Source: Bacillus badius NBRC 15713 (lineage in GTDB: Bacteria; Bacillota; Bacilli; Bacillales; Domibacillaceae). Taken from it: 64,000 bases of DNA. Shown piece by piece: positions 52,346 through 60,907 of this stretch. A program made the translations under genes and the position numbers. The notes beneath the pieces were generated by a model. That model made no database searches. It saw only the letters and a list, made by a program, of their open reading frames with translations, and was not told the DNA's origin. The stretch covers positions 1-64,000 of the forward strand of contig NZ_BCVF01000005.1 of assembly GCF_001591605.1 (NCBI RefSeq), written 5' to 3'. The first letter of the stretch is position 1. Every line of letters begins with the position of its first letter.

Positions 52346-52374
52346 AGTATATGCGACTGTCACATAATTGTCAA
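52346..52374 (-). promoter_or_regulatory. Sigma-A promoter of glaH with palindromic operator
   Basis: TTGACA (52374-52369), 17 nt, TATACT (52351-52346) on the coding strand. ATACTAGTAT (52341-52350), a perfect 10-bp palindrome, overlaps the -10 and may be a repressor site, for example for the GntR protein encoded upstream. Confidence 0.8.
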
Positions 52375-52387
52375 TATATTTAATTAT

Positions 52388-52714
52388 TTATTTCGAATTT
52401 TTCGCTACTTGCTGGTAATGAAGATGCAGATCGTTCAGTGCAGCAGCAAGCGCATTGGCCGCCTTGCCTTTATAATACTGCTGAAGCTGTTTAAGCGGTT
52501 CGTCAATGCCATCTTTCAGGCTGACTCCTTTCAGCAGCTGCCCGATAAACTCTCTTCCATGCTCAGTTGCCAGCGTACAGGAAGCTTCAATGATCACTCC
52601 ATACTTGGTGTCAACTTCTGCGGTGATTGTTAATGTGTCAAACACGCTTTTTGCAGCCATTCCTTGCGGCAGCCGCGCGTGCCCTGCAATAAACATTACT
52701 CTTGAGTTAATCAT
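52388..52714 (-). CDS. DUF3870 protein
   Basis: A 108-aa soluble protein resembling DUF3870: M-F-I-A-G-H-A-R-L-P-Q-G-M near the start and Y-Y-K-G-K-A-A-N-A-L near the end. Function unknown. It lies 18 nt after lhgO in the GntR-lhgO operon, so a role near the L-2-hydroxyglutarate step is inferred. ATG with AAGGGGA. Confidence 0.75.
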   Translation of the reverse strand: MINSRVMFIAGHARLPQGMAAKSVFDTLTITAEVDTKYGVIIEASCTLATEHGREFIGQLLKGVSLKDGIDEPLKQLQQYYKGKAANALAAALNDLHLHYQQVAKNSK

Positions 52715-52732
52715 AAGAATTCCCCTTTCAAC

Positions 52733-53947
52733 TTACGAACTAATCGCGCTTGTTAAATGCTGCTGCTCAGCAATCTGGCTGACAATCTCTTTGCCGATCT
52801 CGATTGAAGCCGTAGCAGCCGGCGATGGTGCGTTACAAACATGGATGCTGTTTTCGCCATTAATCATGTGGAAGTCATCCACGAAACCGCCGTCTGTTTT
52901 GACTGCCTGCGCGCGTACGCCTGCCGGTCCCGGCACTAAGTCCTCTGCTTGAATTTCCGGAATTAACTCCTGGAGACTTGCTACAAATTTTGCCTTGCTG
53001 ACGGAACGGGCCATTTCTTCGAGTCCTTCACCCATAAATTTGCTTGCCAGCTTCCAGAATCCAGGATACCCCATTACTTCAGCAAAATCTTTTAAGTTGA
53101 AATCAGATAGCTTATATCCTTCACGCTTAAAGCTGAGAACAGCGTTCGGTCCGGCATCCACTTCCCCGCCAATCATCCGTGTAAAGTGTACGCCCAGGAA
53201 TGGGAACTTCGGATTCGGAACAGGGTAAATTAAGTTTTTCACCAAATATCTTTTTTCCGGGACGAGCTTATAATATTCGCCGCGGAATGGGATGATTTTG
53301 ACATCTGTCTTATAACCAGCCAGCTTCGTTACACGGTCGCTGTGCAGCCCGGCACAGTTAATCAAGAATCTTGCTTTGAATGTGCCGCGATTTGTTTCAA
53401 TGGTAATGCCGTCACTGGATTCAGCAATATTGTCCACTCTTGTATTCAGGCGGATATCCGCTCCTTGTTCTTGAACGATTTCTGCGAATTTTTCAGTGAC
53501 TTGCTTGTAATTCACGATGCCGGCAGCCGCTACTTTAATTGCAGCCTTTCCATTAACATGAGGTTCGATCTCTTTTAACTCTTCCTTGCTGATCTTCATC
53601 ACATCGAGCTGATTTTCCAGACCGCGCTCATAAAGATTGTCCAAAAGCGGCAGCTCTTCATCTTTTGTTGCAACAATTACTTTCCCGCAAATATCATGTT
53701 CAATGCCATATTCCTTACAGAACTCAGTCATCGACTTGCTGCCTTGACGAGCAAAGCGCGCCTTGTAGCTTCCTGGCTTATAATAAATTCCAGAGTGGAT
53801 AACCCCGCTGTTATGACCTGTCTGATGAGCAGCCAATTCTGCCTCTTTCTCTACTAAAAGCACTTTTGCATTTGGATACCGTTCATATAACGCCTTTGCC
53901 GTAGATAACCCAACAATGCCACCGCCAACAATCGCGAAATCGTACAT
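52733..53947 (-). CDS. lhgO: L-2-hydroxyglutarate oxidase LhgO
   Basis: A 404-aa FAD enzyme of the DAO fold. The Rossmann motif I-V-G-G-G-I-V-G-L-S-T-A is followed by the diagnostic H-N-S-G-V-I-H-S-G-I-Y-Y-K-P-G-S. The C-terminus has P-G-P-A-G-V-R-A-Q. LhgO oxidises L-2-hydroxyglutarate to 2-oxoglutarate and passes electrons to the quinone pool. With GlaH it converts glutarate to 2-oxoglutarate. Second gene of the operon GntR-lhgO-DUF3870. Confidence 0.92.
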   Translation of the reverse strand: MYDFAIVGGGIVGLSTAKALYERYPNAKVLLVEKEAELAAHQTGHNSGVIHSGIYYKPGSYKARFARQGSKSMTEFCKEYGIEHDICGKVIVATKDEELPLLDNLYERGLENQLDVMKISKEELKEIEPHVNGKAAIKVAAAGIVNYKQVTEKFAEIVQEQGADIRLNTRVDNIAESSDGITIETNRGTFKARFLINCAGLHSDRVTKLAGYKTDVKIIPFRGEYYKLVPEKRYLVKNLIYPVPNPKFPFLGVHFTRMIGGEVDAGPNAVLSFKREGYKLSDFNLKDFAEVMGYPGFWKLASKFMGEGLEEMARSVSKAKFVASLQELIPEIQAEDLVPGPAGVRAQAVKTDGGFVDDFHMINGENSIHVCNAPSPAATASIEIGKEIVSQIAEQQHLTSAISS

Positions 53948-53991
53948 TTTATCTTCTCCCTTGTTTGTTCTTTAATATTTTTACTTCATCA

Positions 53992-54672
53992 TTATTTCGA
54001 GGAATGGTCTTCGGCCGATTCCAGACTGGCCATATAAGAAATCAAATTATTTTTTGTCCGCAAAAGATGATATTCCACTGCTGCGCGCAGCTCGGCAGGA
54101 TCATTCCGGACGGCCGCTTCATAAATAAACCGGTGTTCTTTTTGCGTTTCCGCATAGTAATCCGCAAGCAGGCTAGGAGCGATCGGCGAAATCCCCAGGT
54201 TTTCTACCGCCTTTGTCAGCCGCGGCCACGGACAGCCTTTCCGCAGCAGCTTATGAAAGCTCTCATTTAAAGCAATATAGGAATCGTTTGTTTCATCCGA
54301 CAGCTGCAGAGCTTCCATTTTTTCTACTGTTGCTTTTAACTCCTGCTTATCTTCCGCTGTTAAAAACGGAAGGGATTTCTCGACAGCCATTCCTTCCAAA
54401 TAGGATCTTAAATGATAAATTTCTTCAATATCCTCTTTGGTAATGGGAGTCACAATGGCTCCTTTGTGAGGAACAAGCTTTACCAGTCCCTCAGTTTGAA
54501 GCTGGGCCAGCGCTTCGCGGATCGGCATCCGGCTGACATTCAAGGTATTTGCCCAGTCTTCCTGGATCAGCCTCTCCCCTTTCTTAAACGTTCCATTTAA
54601 AATGGCCTGCCGCAAGTTTTTCGTTACATAGCTTACGACGGTTGTTTTGTCCTTCGAGGGCTGAAACTTCAT
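53992..54672 (-). CDS. GntR-family regulator (FCD type, CsiR/GlaR-like role)
   Basis: A 226-aa regulator with a GntR winged helix (about 10-75, L-N-V-S-R-M-P-I-R-E-A-L-A-Q-L) and an FCD ligand domain (about 85-215). In E. coli the csiD-lhgO-gabDTP operon ends with the glutarate-responsive GntR repressor CsiR/GlaR; here an analogous gene is first in the lhgO operon. It probably represses lhgO and perhaps glaH until glutarate appears (inference). Confidence 0.85.
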   Translation of the reverse strand: MKFQPSKDKTTVVSYVTKNLRQAILNGTFKKGERLIQEDWANTLNVSRMPIREALAQLQTEGLVKLVPHKGAIVTPITKEDIEEIYHLRSYLEGMAVEKSLPFLTAEDKQELKATVEKMEALQLSDETNDSYIALNESFHKLLRKGCPWPRLTKAVENLGISPIAPSLLADYYAETQKEHRFIYEAAVRNDPAELRAAVEYHLLRTKNNLISYMASLESAEDHSSK

Positions 54673-54710
54673 AGATGGACCCCCTGATCAGAAAGATTAG
54701 TCTTTTCATA

Positions 54711-54727
54711 TTGGATATTGGATACAA
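54711..54727 (-). promoter_or_regulatory. Candidate GntR operator
   Basis: TTGGATATTGGATACAA: tandem TTGGATA with the palindrome-like TTGGATACAA, 39-55 bp before the GntR start. The inverted form TTGTATCCAA recurs at 54847-54856. Confidence 0.5.
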
Positions 54728-54805
54728 AAAACTTAACATAAAAATAATAGAATTGCAAGAATGTTTTATAAATTATTAATAAACCTTGTAAATAAAGACA
54801 TTAAT

Positions 54806-54835
54806 AATAGTCATCCCTTTAAAGAGATGACTATT
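54806..54835 (-). terminator. Hairpin after the 36-aa gene
   Basis: AATAGTCAT / ATGACTATT perfect 9-bp arms, 24 bp downstream of the Cys-rich peptide stop, with a weak T-rich tail. Confidence 0.6.
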
Positions 54836-54846
54836 TCCGTTGATAA

Positions 54847-54856
54847 TTGTATCCAA
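54847..54856. promoter_or_regulatory. Second TTGTATCCAA motif
   Basis: Inverted copy of the candidate GntR operator, about 130 bp from the first and 3 bp from the end of the 36-aa gene. A looping site is possible. Confidence 0.3.
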
Positions 54857-54858
54857 TT

Positions 54859-54969
54859 TTACGCTTCTTTTTTCAACACAGCAGCTTTCTTTTGCGCTTT
54901 TCTTTTTTGAACCGCCGCTGCCATTGGGCAGTTTTTACACTTGCCGCATCCGGACGTTTGTTTGCACAT
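54859..54969 (-). CDS. Small Cys-rich basic peptide, 36 aa
   Basis: ATG 54969 behind a strong GAGGAGGG. The product begins MCKQTSGCGKCKNCPM and continues with an Ala/Lys/Gln-rich basic helix. Four Cys (C2, C8, C11, C14) form C-x5-C-x2-C-x2-C, suggestive of metal or Fe-S binding. No family is recognised. The leader upstream contains a hairpin terminator (55018-55057) and another hairpin (55072-55089), so expression may be controlled by attenuation. Confidence 0.6.
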   Translation of the reverse strand: MCKQTSGCGKCKNCPMAAAVQKRKAQKKAAVLKKEA

Positions 54970-55017
54970 CGTTCTTTTCCCTCCTCGATTTTTTATGACG
55001 GAAAGTGAAACGAAAAA

Positions 55018-55057
55018 AGCCAGCAATACCCTCCTAACAGAGAAGATATTACTGGCT
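55018..55057 (-). terminator. Leader terminator before the 36-aa gene
   Basis: AGCCAG(C)AATA / TATT(A)CTGGCT stem with a leftward TTTTTT run, between the likely promoter region and the peptide gene. The loop holds an AGGAGGG-like sequence in the leftward transcript. Confidence 0.65.
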
Positions 55058-55071
55058 TAACCTGCGCTCTT

Positions 55072-55089
55072 GTCTCCTTTTCTTGAGAC
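55072..55089. other. Small hairpin in the same leader
   Basis: GTCTC-N8-GAGAC; in the leftward transcript its loop carries AAGAAAAG. Together with the neighbouring terminator hairpin it makes a compact structured RNA. Confidence 0.45.
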
Positions 55090-55243
55090 TAAAGCAGATT
55101 TGACAGTTTCTACATATATTACAGCAGAATGGCCATTTCACTTGATCATAAAGAGGAAGTCTTTACAGAAGTGACTTTCCATGCCCGCTTATCATTCGTT
55201 ACCCTCATCTTATCCAGTTTTAACTTTTCTGTCAATTGTTTTT

Positions 55244-56224
55244 TTATTCGCCGGACGAAGCTGCGGCCGCGCCAGCGGAAATCGCAGCAACCGCGGCCGC
55301 CTGCTGGGCTTGCAGAACCGCTTCAATCGATACGGCCAAACTTGCGGAAGCTGCTTGATTCCCGGCCGTTCTTTGCCTCACAACCATCTGCCCGGCAATT
55401 AATAGTCCCATATCTTTATACCATTTAAATAGCTTCTGCTCGCAAAATGCTTCCGACAGTACCATCACTTCTTCTAGTAAGTTCTCAGGCTTGTCTATTA
55501 ATGCAAGCAAACCGAGGATCGGATAATGAAGCCCTTTTATTTTCAGCCCCCTGCTGCGAAGGTTTTCCATCCAATGAATGGCCCTGTCAACCAGCAGCTC
55601 CTTATCATTTTCCGTGCCTTGCGCCAAGATGTGGGAAAGCAGCTGCAGGTCATTCCCTTTCCGGAATGGCCCTTCGCTTAATGCCGCATAATAAAATTCG
55701 ATCTTTTCCATCAGCCCGTCCTGATCCTGGACCGCCAGCAAAATAGATAATGGATAATCATCATAAGAAGTTAAAAAATAATGTTTCTTCTTCATGTTTT
55801 CATGCACTTCTTTTGCCTGTGCGGCCACCTGCGCTCTGCCCTCTGCATCTTCTGCGGCGGAAATCAATGTAATAGCTGCGATATATGTAAAGGAGGTCTT
55901 TCGAAACTTGTTGTCTAAAAGCAATTGATAGCTTTGCTGCATCTTTTCAAAGGCATCGTACGGATCGCTCGCCCCTGTCAGCAATAAAGCGGTAACAGAA
56001 TAATTGAGCGCTCCCTTTAGCCCTGACAGCCAGCCTGAATTTGCTTTAATATGGTCAGAAAGCTGTAAAAATTCCTTTGCTGAAAAATCTTTTCCGGCCG
56101 CTGCATATTGGGCAATGATAGACAATAACTGGCGCTTATCCGTCCCCCAGCTGACCGCGTTCACCAGCTGCTCGTAATCACGGGCAAACCGGGCCGCTAT
56201 TTGTTGTGCTGCCTCTTTATTCAT
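55244..56224 (-). CDS. DUF4003-type protein, 326 aa
   Basis: A soluble all-helical protein (MNKEAAQQIAARFARDYEQL...) matching the outline of the DUF4003 family of Bacillaceae. Function unknown. The C-terminus is unusually Ala/Ser-rich (A-A-A-V-A-A-I-S-A-G-A-A-A-A-S-S). Tandem helical repeats are suggested by recurring Y-P-L-S/Y-P-I-L-G-L-L-A-L blocks. Monocistronic. Confidence 0.7.
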   Translation of the reverse strand: MNKEAAQQIAARFARDYEQLVNAVSWGTDKRQLLSIIAQYAAAGKDFSAKEFLQLSDHIKANSGWLSGLKGALNYSVTALLLTGASDPYDAFEKMQQSYQLLLDNKFRKTSFTYIAAITLISAAEDAEGRAQVAAQAKEVHENMKKKHYFLTSYDDYPLSILLAVQDQDGLMEKIEFYYAALSEGPFRKGNDLQLLSHILAQGTENDKELLVDRAIHWMENLRSRGLKIKGLHYPILGLLALIDKPENLLEEVMVLSEAFCEQKLFKWYKDMGLLIAGQMVVRQRTAGNQAASASLAVSIEAVLQAQQAAAVAAISAGAAAASSGE

Positions 56225-56352
56225 ACTCCCTCGCCACCCTTCGCTTTTTTCCTTTTATTAAAAATAATGGAAGTTACTTTACTTACGAAAGAAACAGGCA
56301 GAAGGTTTCATTGAATGCTCTGCCTGCTTCTTCATTCGTTCTCCATCACTTC

Positions 56353-57576
56353 TTAATCAGCCGAGGGAACGGCCTCCTCTAAAGCATGCTCAAACTTCTC
56401 TGCTAATTCCATACCGGACATTACACGCTGACCGCCGCCTTGAATAAAGCGGGGCTGGCCGCCTCCCTTGCCTTTGATTAGCGGAAACACGGCGGCAGCA
56501 GCCTGCTTTAAATCCACTTGTCCGGCTTGATGCCCGCTCGCAGCTGTCAGCTGGAGCTTCTCTCCGTTTTCCGCTACGAAAAGAACAACAGCTGTCGCTT
56601 CTTTTTCGACCGCCAGACGAGCCAGCTTTTGCAGCTCCTGTATCGGCCGCTGCTGAAACACTTGAACGAGCAGCTGATACCCTTTCTTCTGTATCACTTG
56701 CATCAATAGCTCCTGTGCTTCATAGTTAAGCAGCTCTTCCTTCACTTCTTCAAGGGCGGTCTGCAGCGCTTTTTTCTCGCCCAGCAGCTGAGCGGCCGCC
56801 TCGGCCATTTTGGGCTGGGGGCTGTTCAGCAAGCGCGAAAGCTCCCGAAGGACTGTTTGCTTTTGCCCCAGCTGCTTCAAGACCCGCCAGCCGCACACAA
56901 ATTCCAAACGCGCTTGCTGGCGCTGCCTTTCCCATTTCAGCAGCTTAACCGCCATTACCTCGCCCGTATGGCGCGGATGCGTCCCCCCGCAGCCGCTGTA
57001 GTCAAATTCAGGGATGATAACAAGCCGAATATCCTCTTCCACTGCCGGCTGTTTACGCAGCGGATAGCGGCGAGCTTCCTCTAACGTCATCCACTTTATT
57101 TCAATCGGACGGTTCTCCAACATTATTTGGTTGGCTTTCTTTTCTGCCTGCTCCAGCATTTCCTCCGTCAAAGAATCTGCCTCAAGATCAATCGTAACGG
57201 TCTCTTCCCCTAAATGAAAACTCGTCGTTTTTAAACCAAATAATTCTTCAAACGCTGCCGATAAAATATGCTGGCCCGCATGCTGCTGCATATGGTCATA
57301 ACGGCGCTCCCAGTCGATTTGCCCTTGCACCTGCCCGCCTTTGAGTTCCGGTTCTTTCTCAAGGTAATGACGAATCACTCCATCAACCGTCTGCACATCA
57401 AGCACTCTCTCCCCGCTGATCCATCCGGTATCGAACGGCTGGCCGCCGCCCTCCGGATAAAAAACAGTGCGGTCGAGCACCACAAAATTCCGTCCAACCT
57501 CATCCGTGCCAACGTCTACAATGCAGGCGTCAAAGGATGTCTTATAAGCATCTTCATAAAAAAGCTTCTCTGTCAT
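56353..57576 (-). CDS. Alanyl-tRNA editing protein AlaX (long form)
   Basis: A 407-aa trans-editing protein related to the editing half of alanyl-tRNA synthetase: F-Y-P-E-G-G-G-Q-P near residue 39, the zinc motif H-A-G-Q-H near residue 98 with C-G-G-T-H-P-R-H-T-G-E, and a C-terminal DHHA1-like domain with G-K-G-G-G-Q-P-R-F-I-Q-G-G. It hydrolyses mischarged Ser- or Gly-tRNA(Ala). All zinc ligands are present. Monocistronic. Confidence 0.88.
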   Translation of the reverse strand: MTEKLFYEDAYKTSFDACIVDVGTDEVGRNFVVLDRTVFYPEGGGQPFDTGWISGERVLDVQTVDGVIRHYLEKEPELKGGQVQGQIDWERRYDHMQQHAGQHILSAAFEELFGLKTTSFHLGEETVTIDLEADSLTEEMLEQAEKKANQIMLENRPIEIKWMTLEEARRYPLRKQPAVEEDIRLVIIPEFDYSGCGGTHPRHTGEVMAVKLLKWERQRQQARLEFVCGWRVLKQLGQKQTVLRELSRLLNSPQPKMAEAAAQLLGEKKALQTALEEVKEELLNYEAQELLMQVIQKKGYQLLVQVFQQRPIQELQKLARLAVEKEATAVVLFVAENGEKLQLTAASGHQAGQVDLKQAAAAVFPLIKGKGGGQPRFIQGGGQRVMSGMELAEKFEHALEEAVPSAD

Positions 57577-57617
57577 CGTTTTCCTCCTTTGTATCCCCTA
57601 TCGCCTTTACTATAACA

Positions 57618-57654
57618 AAAAAGCCCTTTGCTGAATCAATCAGCAAAAGGCTTT
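57618..57654 (-). terminator. Terminator of dtpT
   Basis: AAAGCCTTTTGCTGA / TCAGCAAAGGGCTTT stem (leftward) with TTTTTTG. Confidence 0.88.
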
Positions 57655-57692
57655 ATCAAAAATCTGAACGAAACGGCAACGGTTGTCTCCTC

Positions 57693-59186
57693 TTAGTTAA
57701 CCCCTTTCATCATTTTATGAATTTTTGGCGATACCAAGAAAAGGATTAACCCGAGCAGAACCGAAATTCCGCCGATCACACCGAAATAAATGATTTCTGT
57801 ATCAGGATGATAAAAGCGGACAATCTGCGCATTGATCGCCTGCGCGGAAGCATTCGTCAAGAACCATAAGCTCATCGTCTGTGCTGTAAAGGCAGACGGC
57901 GCTAATTTAGTTGTTGCAGAAAGACCGACAGGAGACAAGCACAATTCACCGATAACGACGAGGAAGAAGCTAAGCACCAGCCACATCGGGTGGACAAGTG
58001 ATTCGGTTCCATTCACATACGCCGGAATAATCATCACGATAAAGGACAACCCGGCAAACACTAAGCCAAACGAGAACTTTCGCGGAGTTGTCGGCTGGCG
58101 GTTTCCAAGCTTCACCCATAACCAGGCAAACACTGGAGCAAATGCCACGATAAACAGCGGGTTCAACGATTGGAACCAAGAAGATTGCAGTTCCATTCCC
58201 GCAAAGCTCAATTGTGTCCGTTCATCAGCATATCTGGCAAGAATAATCGAGCCTTGTTCCTGAATGGCCCAGAACATCATCGCCGCAATAAAGAGGGGAA
58301 TATAAGCAAGCAGGCGGGAACGCTCTACTGCTGATGTTTTGGGGCTGCGATACATCACAAAGAAATAAACAGCCGGAATAACAATCCCAAGAATACTAAC
58401 CATCAAAATAAAACGCTTGATTGTCAATAAGCCTGTCTGGATGCCAATCACACCTAAGACAGCAATGAGCAGTGCGCTTCCGCCGAGACGAATGAATACT
58501 TTCTTCTTTTCGTCGCCAGTTAATGGGTTAGGCACATAAGTTCCTGCTAACCCAAGATTTTTTTTCTTGGTGATCACAAAGACAATTAAGCCGAGCAGCA
58601 TGCCAAACGCTGCTAAACTAAAGCCAAGGTGGAAATTATATTGCTGGCCGACAGTACCGACAATTAACGGAGCAATCAGCGCTCCGGCGTTAATGCCCAT
58701 GTAGAAAATACTGAACCCTGAATCCCGGCGCGGATCTTCATCTGCGTATAGATCACCGACAATGCTTGATACATTCGGTTTTAACAGGCCGGTACCGATA
58801 ACGATAAGCCCCATCGATACAAATAATGCGCTTACACCAAAAGGAAAGGCAAGAACAATGTGGCCGATCATAATCAGCACGCCGCCGTAAAATACCGTCC
58901 TCGAGGTGCCCAGCAGCCTGTCAGCAAGCCAGCCGCCAATAATACCGGACATATAAACAAGCGAGCCATAAATAGCCATAATCGAAGCAGCTGTCTCTTT
59001 ATCAAGACCCAAACCGCCTTTAGTCACTTCATAATACATATAGTAGAGCAAGATCGCTCTCATGCCATAATACGAAAAACGCTCCCAAAATTCCGTGAAA
59101 AACAGCGTAAACAGCCCTTTAGGCTGACCGAAAAATCCCTTCTGCGGTACACTTTGGACAATTTGTTCTTTCTGGTGACTGTCCAA
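57693..59186 (-). CDS. dtpT: Di-/tripeptide:proton symporter (POT family)
   Basis: A 497-aa proton-dependent oligopeptide transporter with about 14 helices. It has F-W-E-R-F-S-Y-Y-G-M-R-A-I-L (ExxERFxYY motif) near residue 33 and F-S-I-F-Y-M-G-I-N-A-G-A near residue 160. It imports di- and tripeptides. Monocistronic with a near-consensus promoter. Confidence 0.9.
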   Translation of the reverse strand: MDSHQKEQIVQSVPQKGFFGQPKGLFTLFFTEFWERFSYYGMRAILLYYMYYEVTKGGLGLDKETAASIMAIYGSLVYMSGIIGGWLADRLLGTSRTVFYGGVLIMIGHIVLAFPFGVSALFVSMGLIVIGTGLLKPNVSSIVGDLYADEDPRRDSGFSIFYMGINAGALIAPLIVGTVGQQYNFHLGFSLAAFGMLLGLIVFVITKKKNLGLAGTYVPNPLTGDEKKKVFIRLGGSALLIAVLGVIGIQTGLLTIKRFILMVSILGIVIPAVYFFVMYRSPKTSAVERSRLLAYIPLFIAAMMFWAIQEQGSIILARYADERTQLSFAGMELQSSWFQSLNPLFIVAFAPVFAWLWVKLGNRQPTTPRKFSFGLVFAGLSFIVMIIPAYVNGTESLVHPMWLVLSFFLVVIGELCLSPVGLSATTKLAPSAFTAQTMSLWFLTNASAQAINAQIVRFYHPDTEIIYFGVIGGISVLLGLILFLVSPKIHKMMKGVN

Positions 59187-59277
59187 TGAAAACTCTCCTC
59201 TCTACCTATCTCTTTATTTCCTGTATTATCAAAAAATTCAATAGGTATAAGTTATTTAAGAAAAATTAAACCATCTT

Positions 59278-59306
59278 ATCATAAATTGATTTTACTTAAT
59301 TGTCAA
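59278..59306 (-). promoter_or_regulatory. Sigma-A promoter of dtpT
   Basis: TTGACA (59306-59301), 17 nt, TATGAT (59283-59278) on the coding strand, about 92 bp before the start. Confidence 0.75.
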
Positions 59307-59397
59307 TCAAATAAAATTATTTCAAAATAATTAAAATGTTCTTTTTATTTACATTCCTAATAAGAAGTCTCCTTCATTCATTTAAAATGACAATAAA

Positions 59398-59434
59398 AAA
59401 AGCACGGCACAAGCGTTAGCCTGGCCATGCTTTT
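59398..59434 (-). terminator. Terminator of ppaC
   Basis: AAAAGCACGGC / GCCATGCTTTT stem (one mismatch), with a leftward T-run. Confidence 0.75.
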
Positions 59435-59441
59435 GCCTCTA

Positions 59442-60383
59442 TTATTTTGTCATTCCCTGAAAAGTATCCGTTAAAACCGGGATAATTTGTTTTTTTCGTG
59501 ATACGACCCCATCAAGGACAATCGTTCTGTCATCGGAAATCGGCGCGTTAAATGCTTTTTCCACAGCTGCCGCTTCTGTGCCTGCCACAATCGCCACAGA
59601 ATCACTGTTTAAGATGTCTGTGATAACGAATAAGAATAGGTCCAGATTCTTGTCTGCAATCGTGCTCTCTAATGCTTTTTCAATCTCTTCTTTACGTACC
59701 AGGACATCTTTTACATCAATCGCGTTCACTTGAGCCACTTCCACTTGATAATCGCCCATGGAGAATACTTTGGAATCAAGCGATACGAGCTCCTCCGTTG
59801 ACTTGCTTCTTAAGTCAGCTCCAGCCTTTAGCATGTCGAGGCCGTACTCTTCTGCATGAACGCCCGCAATGCTTGCCAGCTCCTGCGCTGCTTTTACATC
59901 TTCTTCCGTGCAAGTCGGAGATTTAAATAAAAGCGAATCAGAGATGATCGCTGATAACATCAGGCCAGCGATCTCCTTTTGGACGGAAACGCCATGTTCT
60001 TTGTACATTTTATTTAAAATTGTCGCTGTGCAGCCTACTGGTTCTGCACGATAGTATAATGGATCGCTCGTTTCAAAATTGGCAATACGGTGATGGTCGA
60101 TGACTTCAAGCACACGCACATCGTTAATGTCATCCACACTTTGCTGGCGCTCATTATGGTCCACTAAAATCACTTGTGCAGCTTCCGGTGCCGCCTTGTC
60201 GATCAGCCGTGGAGGCTCCGCGTTAAATTGCTTCAGCGCATATTCTGTTTCGCCGTTCAACTCGCCCAGGCGGACAGCTTCAACGTCCATTCCGAGTTCT
60301 TTTTTCAACGCAGCGTAGGCAATAGCAGAACAAATAGAATCTGTGTCCGGGTTTTTGTGACCGAAAATAAGTACTTTACTCAT
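59442..60383 (-). CDS. ppaC: Manganese-dependent inorganic pyrophosphatase PpaC
   Basis: A 313-aa family II pyrophosphatase (DHH superfamily). Metal motifs are G-H-K-N-P-D-T-D-S (8-16), V-D-H-N-E near residue 75 and V-I-D-H-H-R-I near residue 97; the C-terminal DHHA2 domain ends with S-R-K-K-Q-I-I-P. It hydrolyses PPi in the cytoplasm. The start is ATG 60383, with GAGGAG 7 nt upstream; an in-frame GTG lies 15 nt earlier. Confidence 0.94.
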   Translation of the reverse strand: MSKVLIFGHKNPDTDSICSAIAYAALKKELGMDVEAVRLGELNGETEYALKQFNAEPPRLIDKAAPEAAQVILVDHNERQQSVDDINDVRVLEVIDHHRIANFETSDPLYYRAEPVGCTATILNKMYKEHGVSVQKEIAGLMLSAIISDSLLFKSPTCTEEDVKAAQELASIAGVHAEEYGLDMLKAGADLRSKSTEELVSLDSKVFSMGDYQVEVAQVNAIDVKDVLVRKEEIEKALESTIADKNLDLFLFVITDILNSDSVAIVAGTEAAAVEKAFNAPISDDRTIVLDGVVSRKKQIIPVLTDTFQGMTK

Positions 60384-60503
60384 TATTGAACTCCTCACTT
60401 GTATAAATAATAGGCAGCAGCGCCAGATGGCCCCGCTTTCACTTCATGCTCCTATTTTAACGCAAATCCGCTAAAATTTCTCGTTAACTTTCTAATTTTA
60501 ATT

Positions 60504-60526
60504 AATCTTATCTAATTAATAAGATT
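60504..60526. promoter_or_regulatory. Palindrome upstream of ppaC
   Basis: AATCTTAT-N7-ATAAGATT, perfect 8-bp arms, about 120 bp before ppaC. It is possibly an operator or just AT-rich structure. Confidence 0.4.
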
Positions 60527-60595
60527 AATATTCATTTTTCGGGCAGCGAAGCGCCTGACAGGGGAATGAACCGGCCCCACCCGCAAGCAAAAGAA

Positions 60596-60621
60596 AAAAG
60601 GCTGTACGGAACAGCCTTTTC
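60596..60621 (-). terminator. Terminator of the 46-aa gene
   Basis: AAAAGGCTGT / ACAGCCTTTT stem with a leftward TTTTTT run. Confidence 0.88.
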
Positions 60622-60627
60622 ACTTCT

Positions 60628-60768
60628 TCACTTTCTCCTATTTTCCTGGTCTTTCAAACGATTTTGCTCGTCCGGACGGCGGGCTTGATTTTTAAATTCA
60701 TTTTCCTGCTGCATTTCCGGCTTTCTTCTTTCTTCGTCGCTGAGGTGATTTTGATTGCTACGAGCCAT
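60628..60768 (-). CDS. Small hydrophilic protein, 46 aa
   Basis: ATG 60768 preceded by GAGGAGGAGG. The product MARSNQNHLSDEERRKPEMQ... is extremely hydrophilic, rich in Gln, Asn, Arg, Glu, and probably disordered, like several small spore-associated proteins of Bacillus. No specific family can be named. It is divergent from the UMF1-type gene and followed at once by a terminator. Confidence 0.6.
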   Translation of the reverse strand: MARSNQNHLSDEERRKPEMQQENEFKNQARRPDEQNRLKDQENRRK

Positions 60769-60907
60769 GCCTCCTCCTCTCGCTTGATATCCATGCTTTT
60801 CCCTCGCCCCTTCATTAAAACTCTTTTTCTATTCGACAGGGTTCTTGTCCCTTCTGGCTGCACTTCGGCTACAATAAAGAAAATACAGATCAGGAGAGGA
60901 TGGGACG

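Noticed and set aside
59221-59290. CodY box before dtpT
   Set aside because: AATTTTTCTTAAATA near 59255 has too many mismatches to the CodY consensus in an AT-rich stretch.
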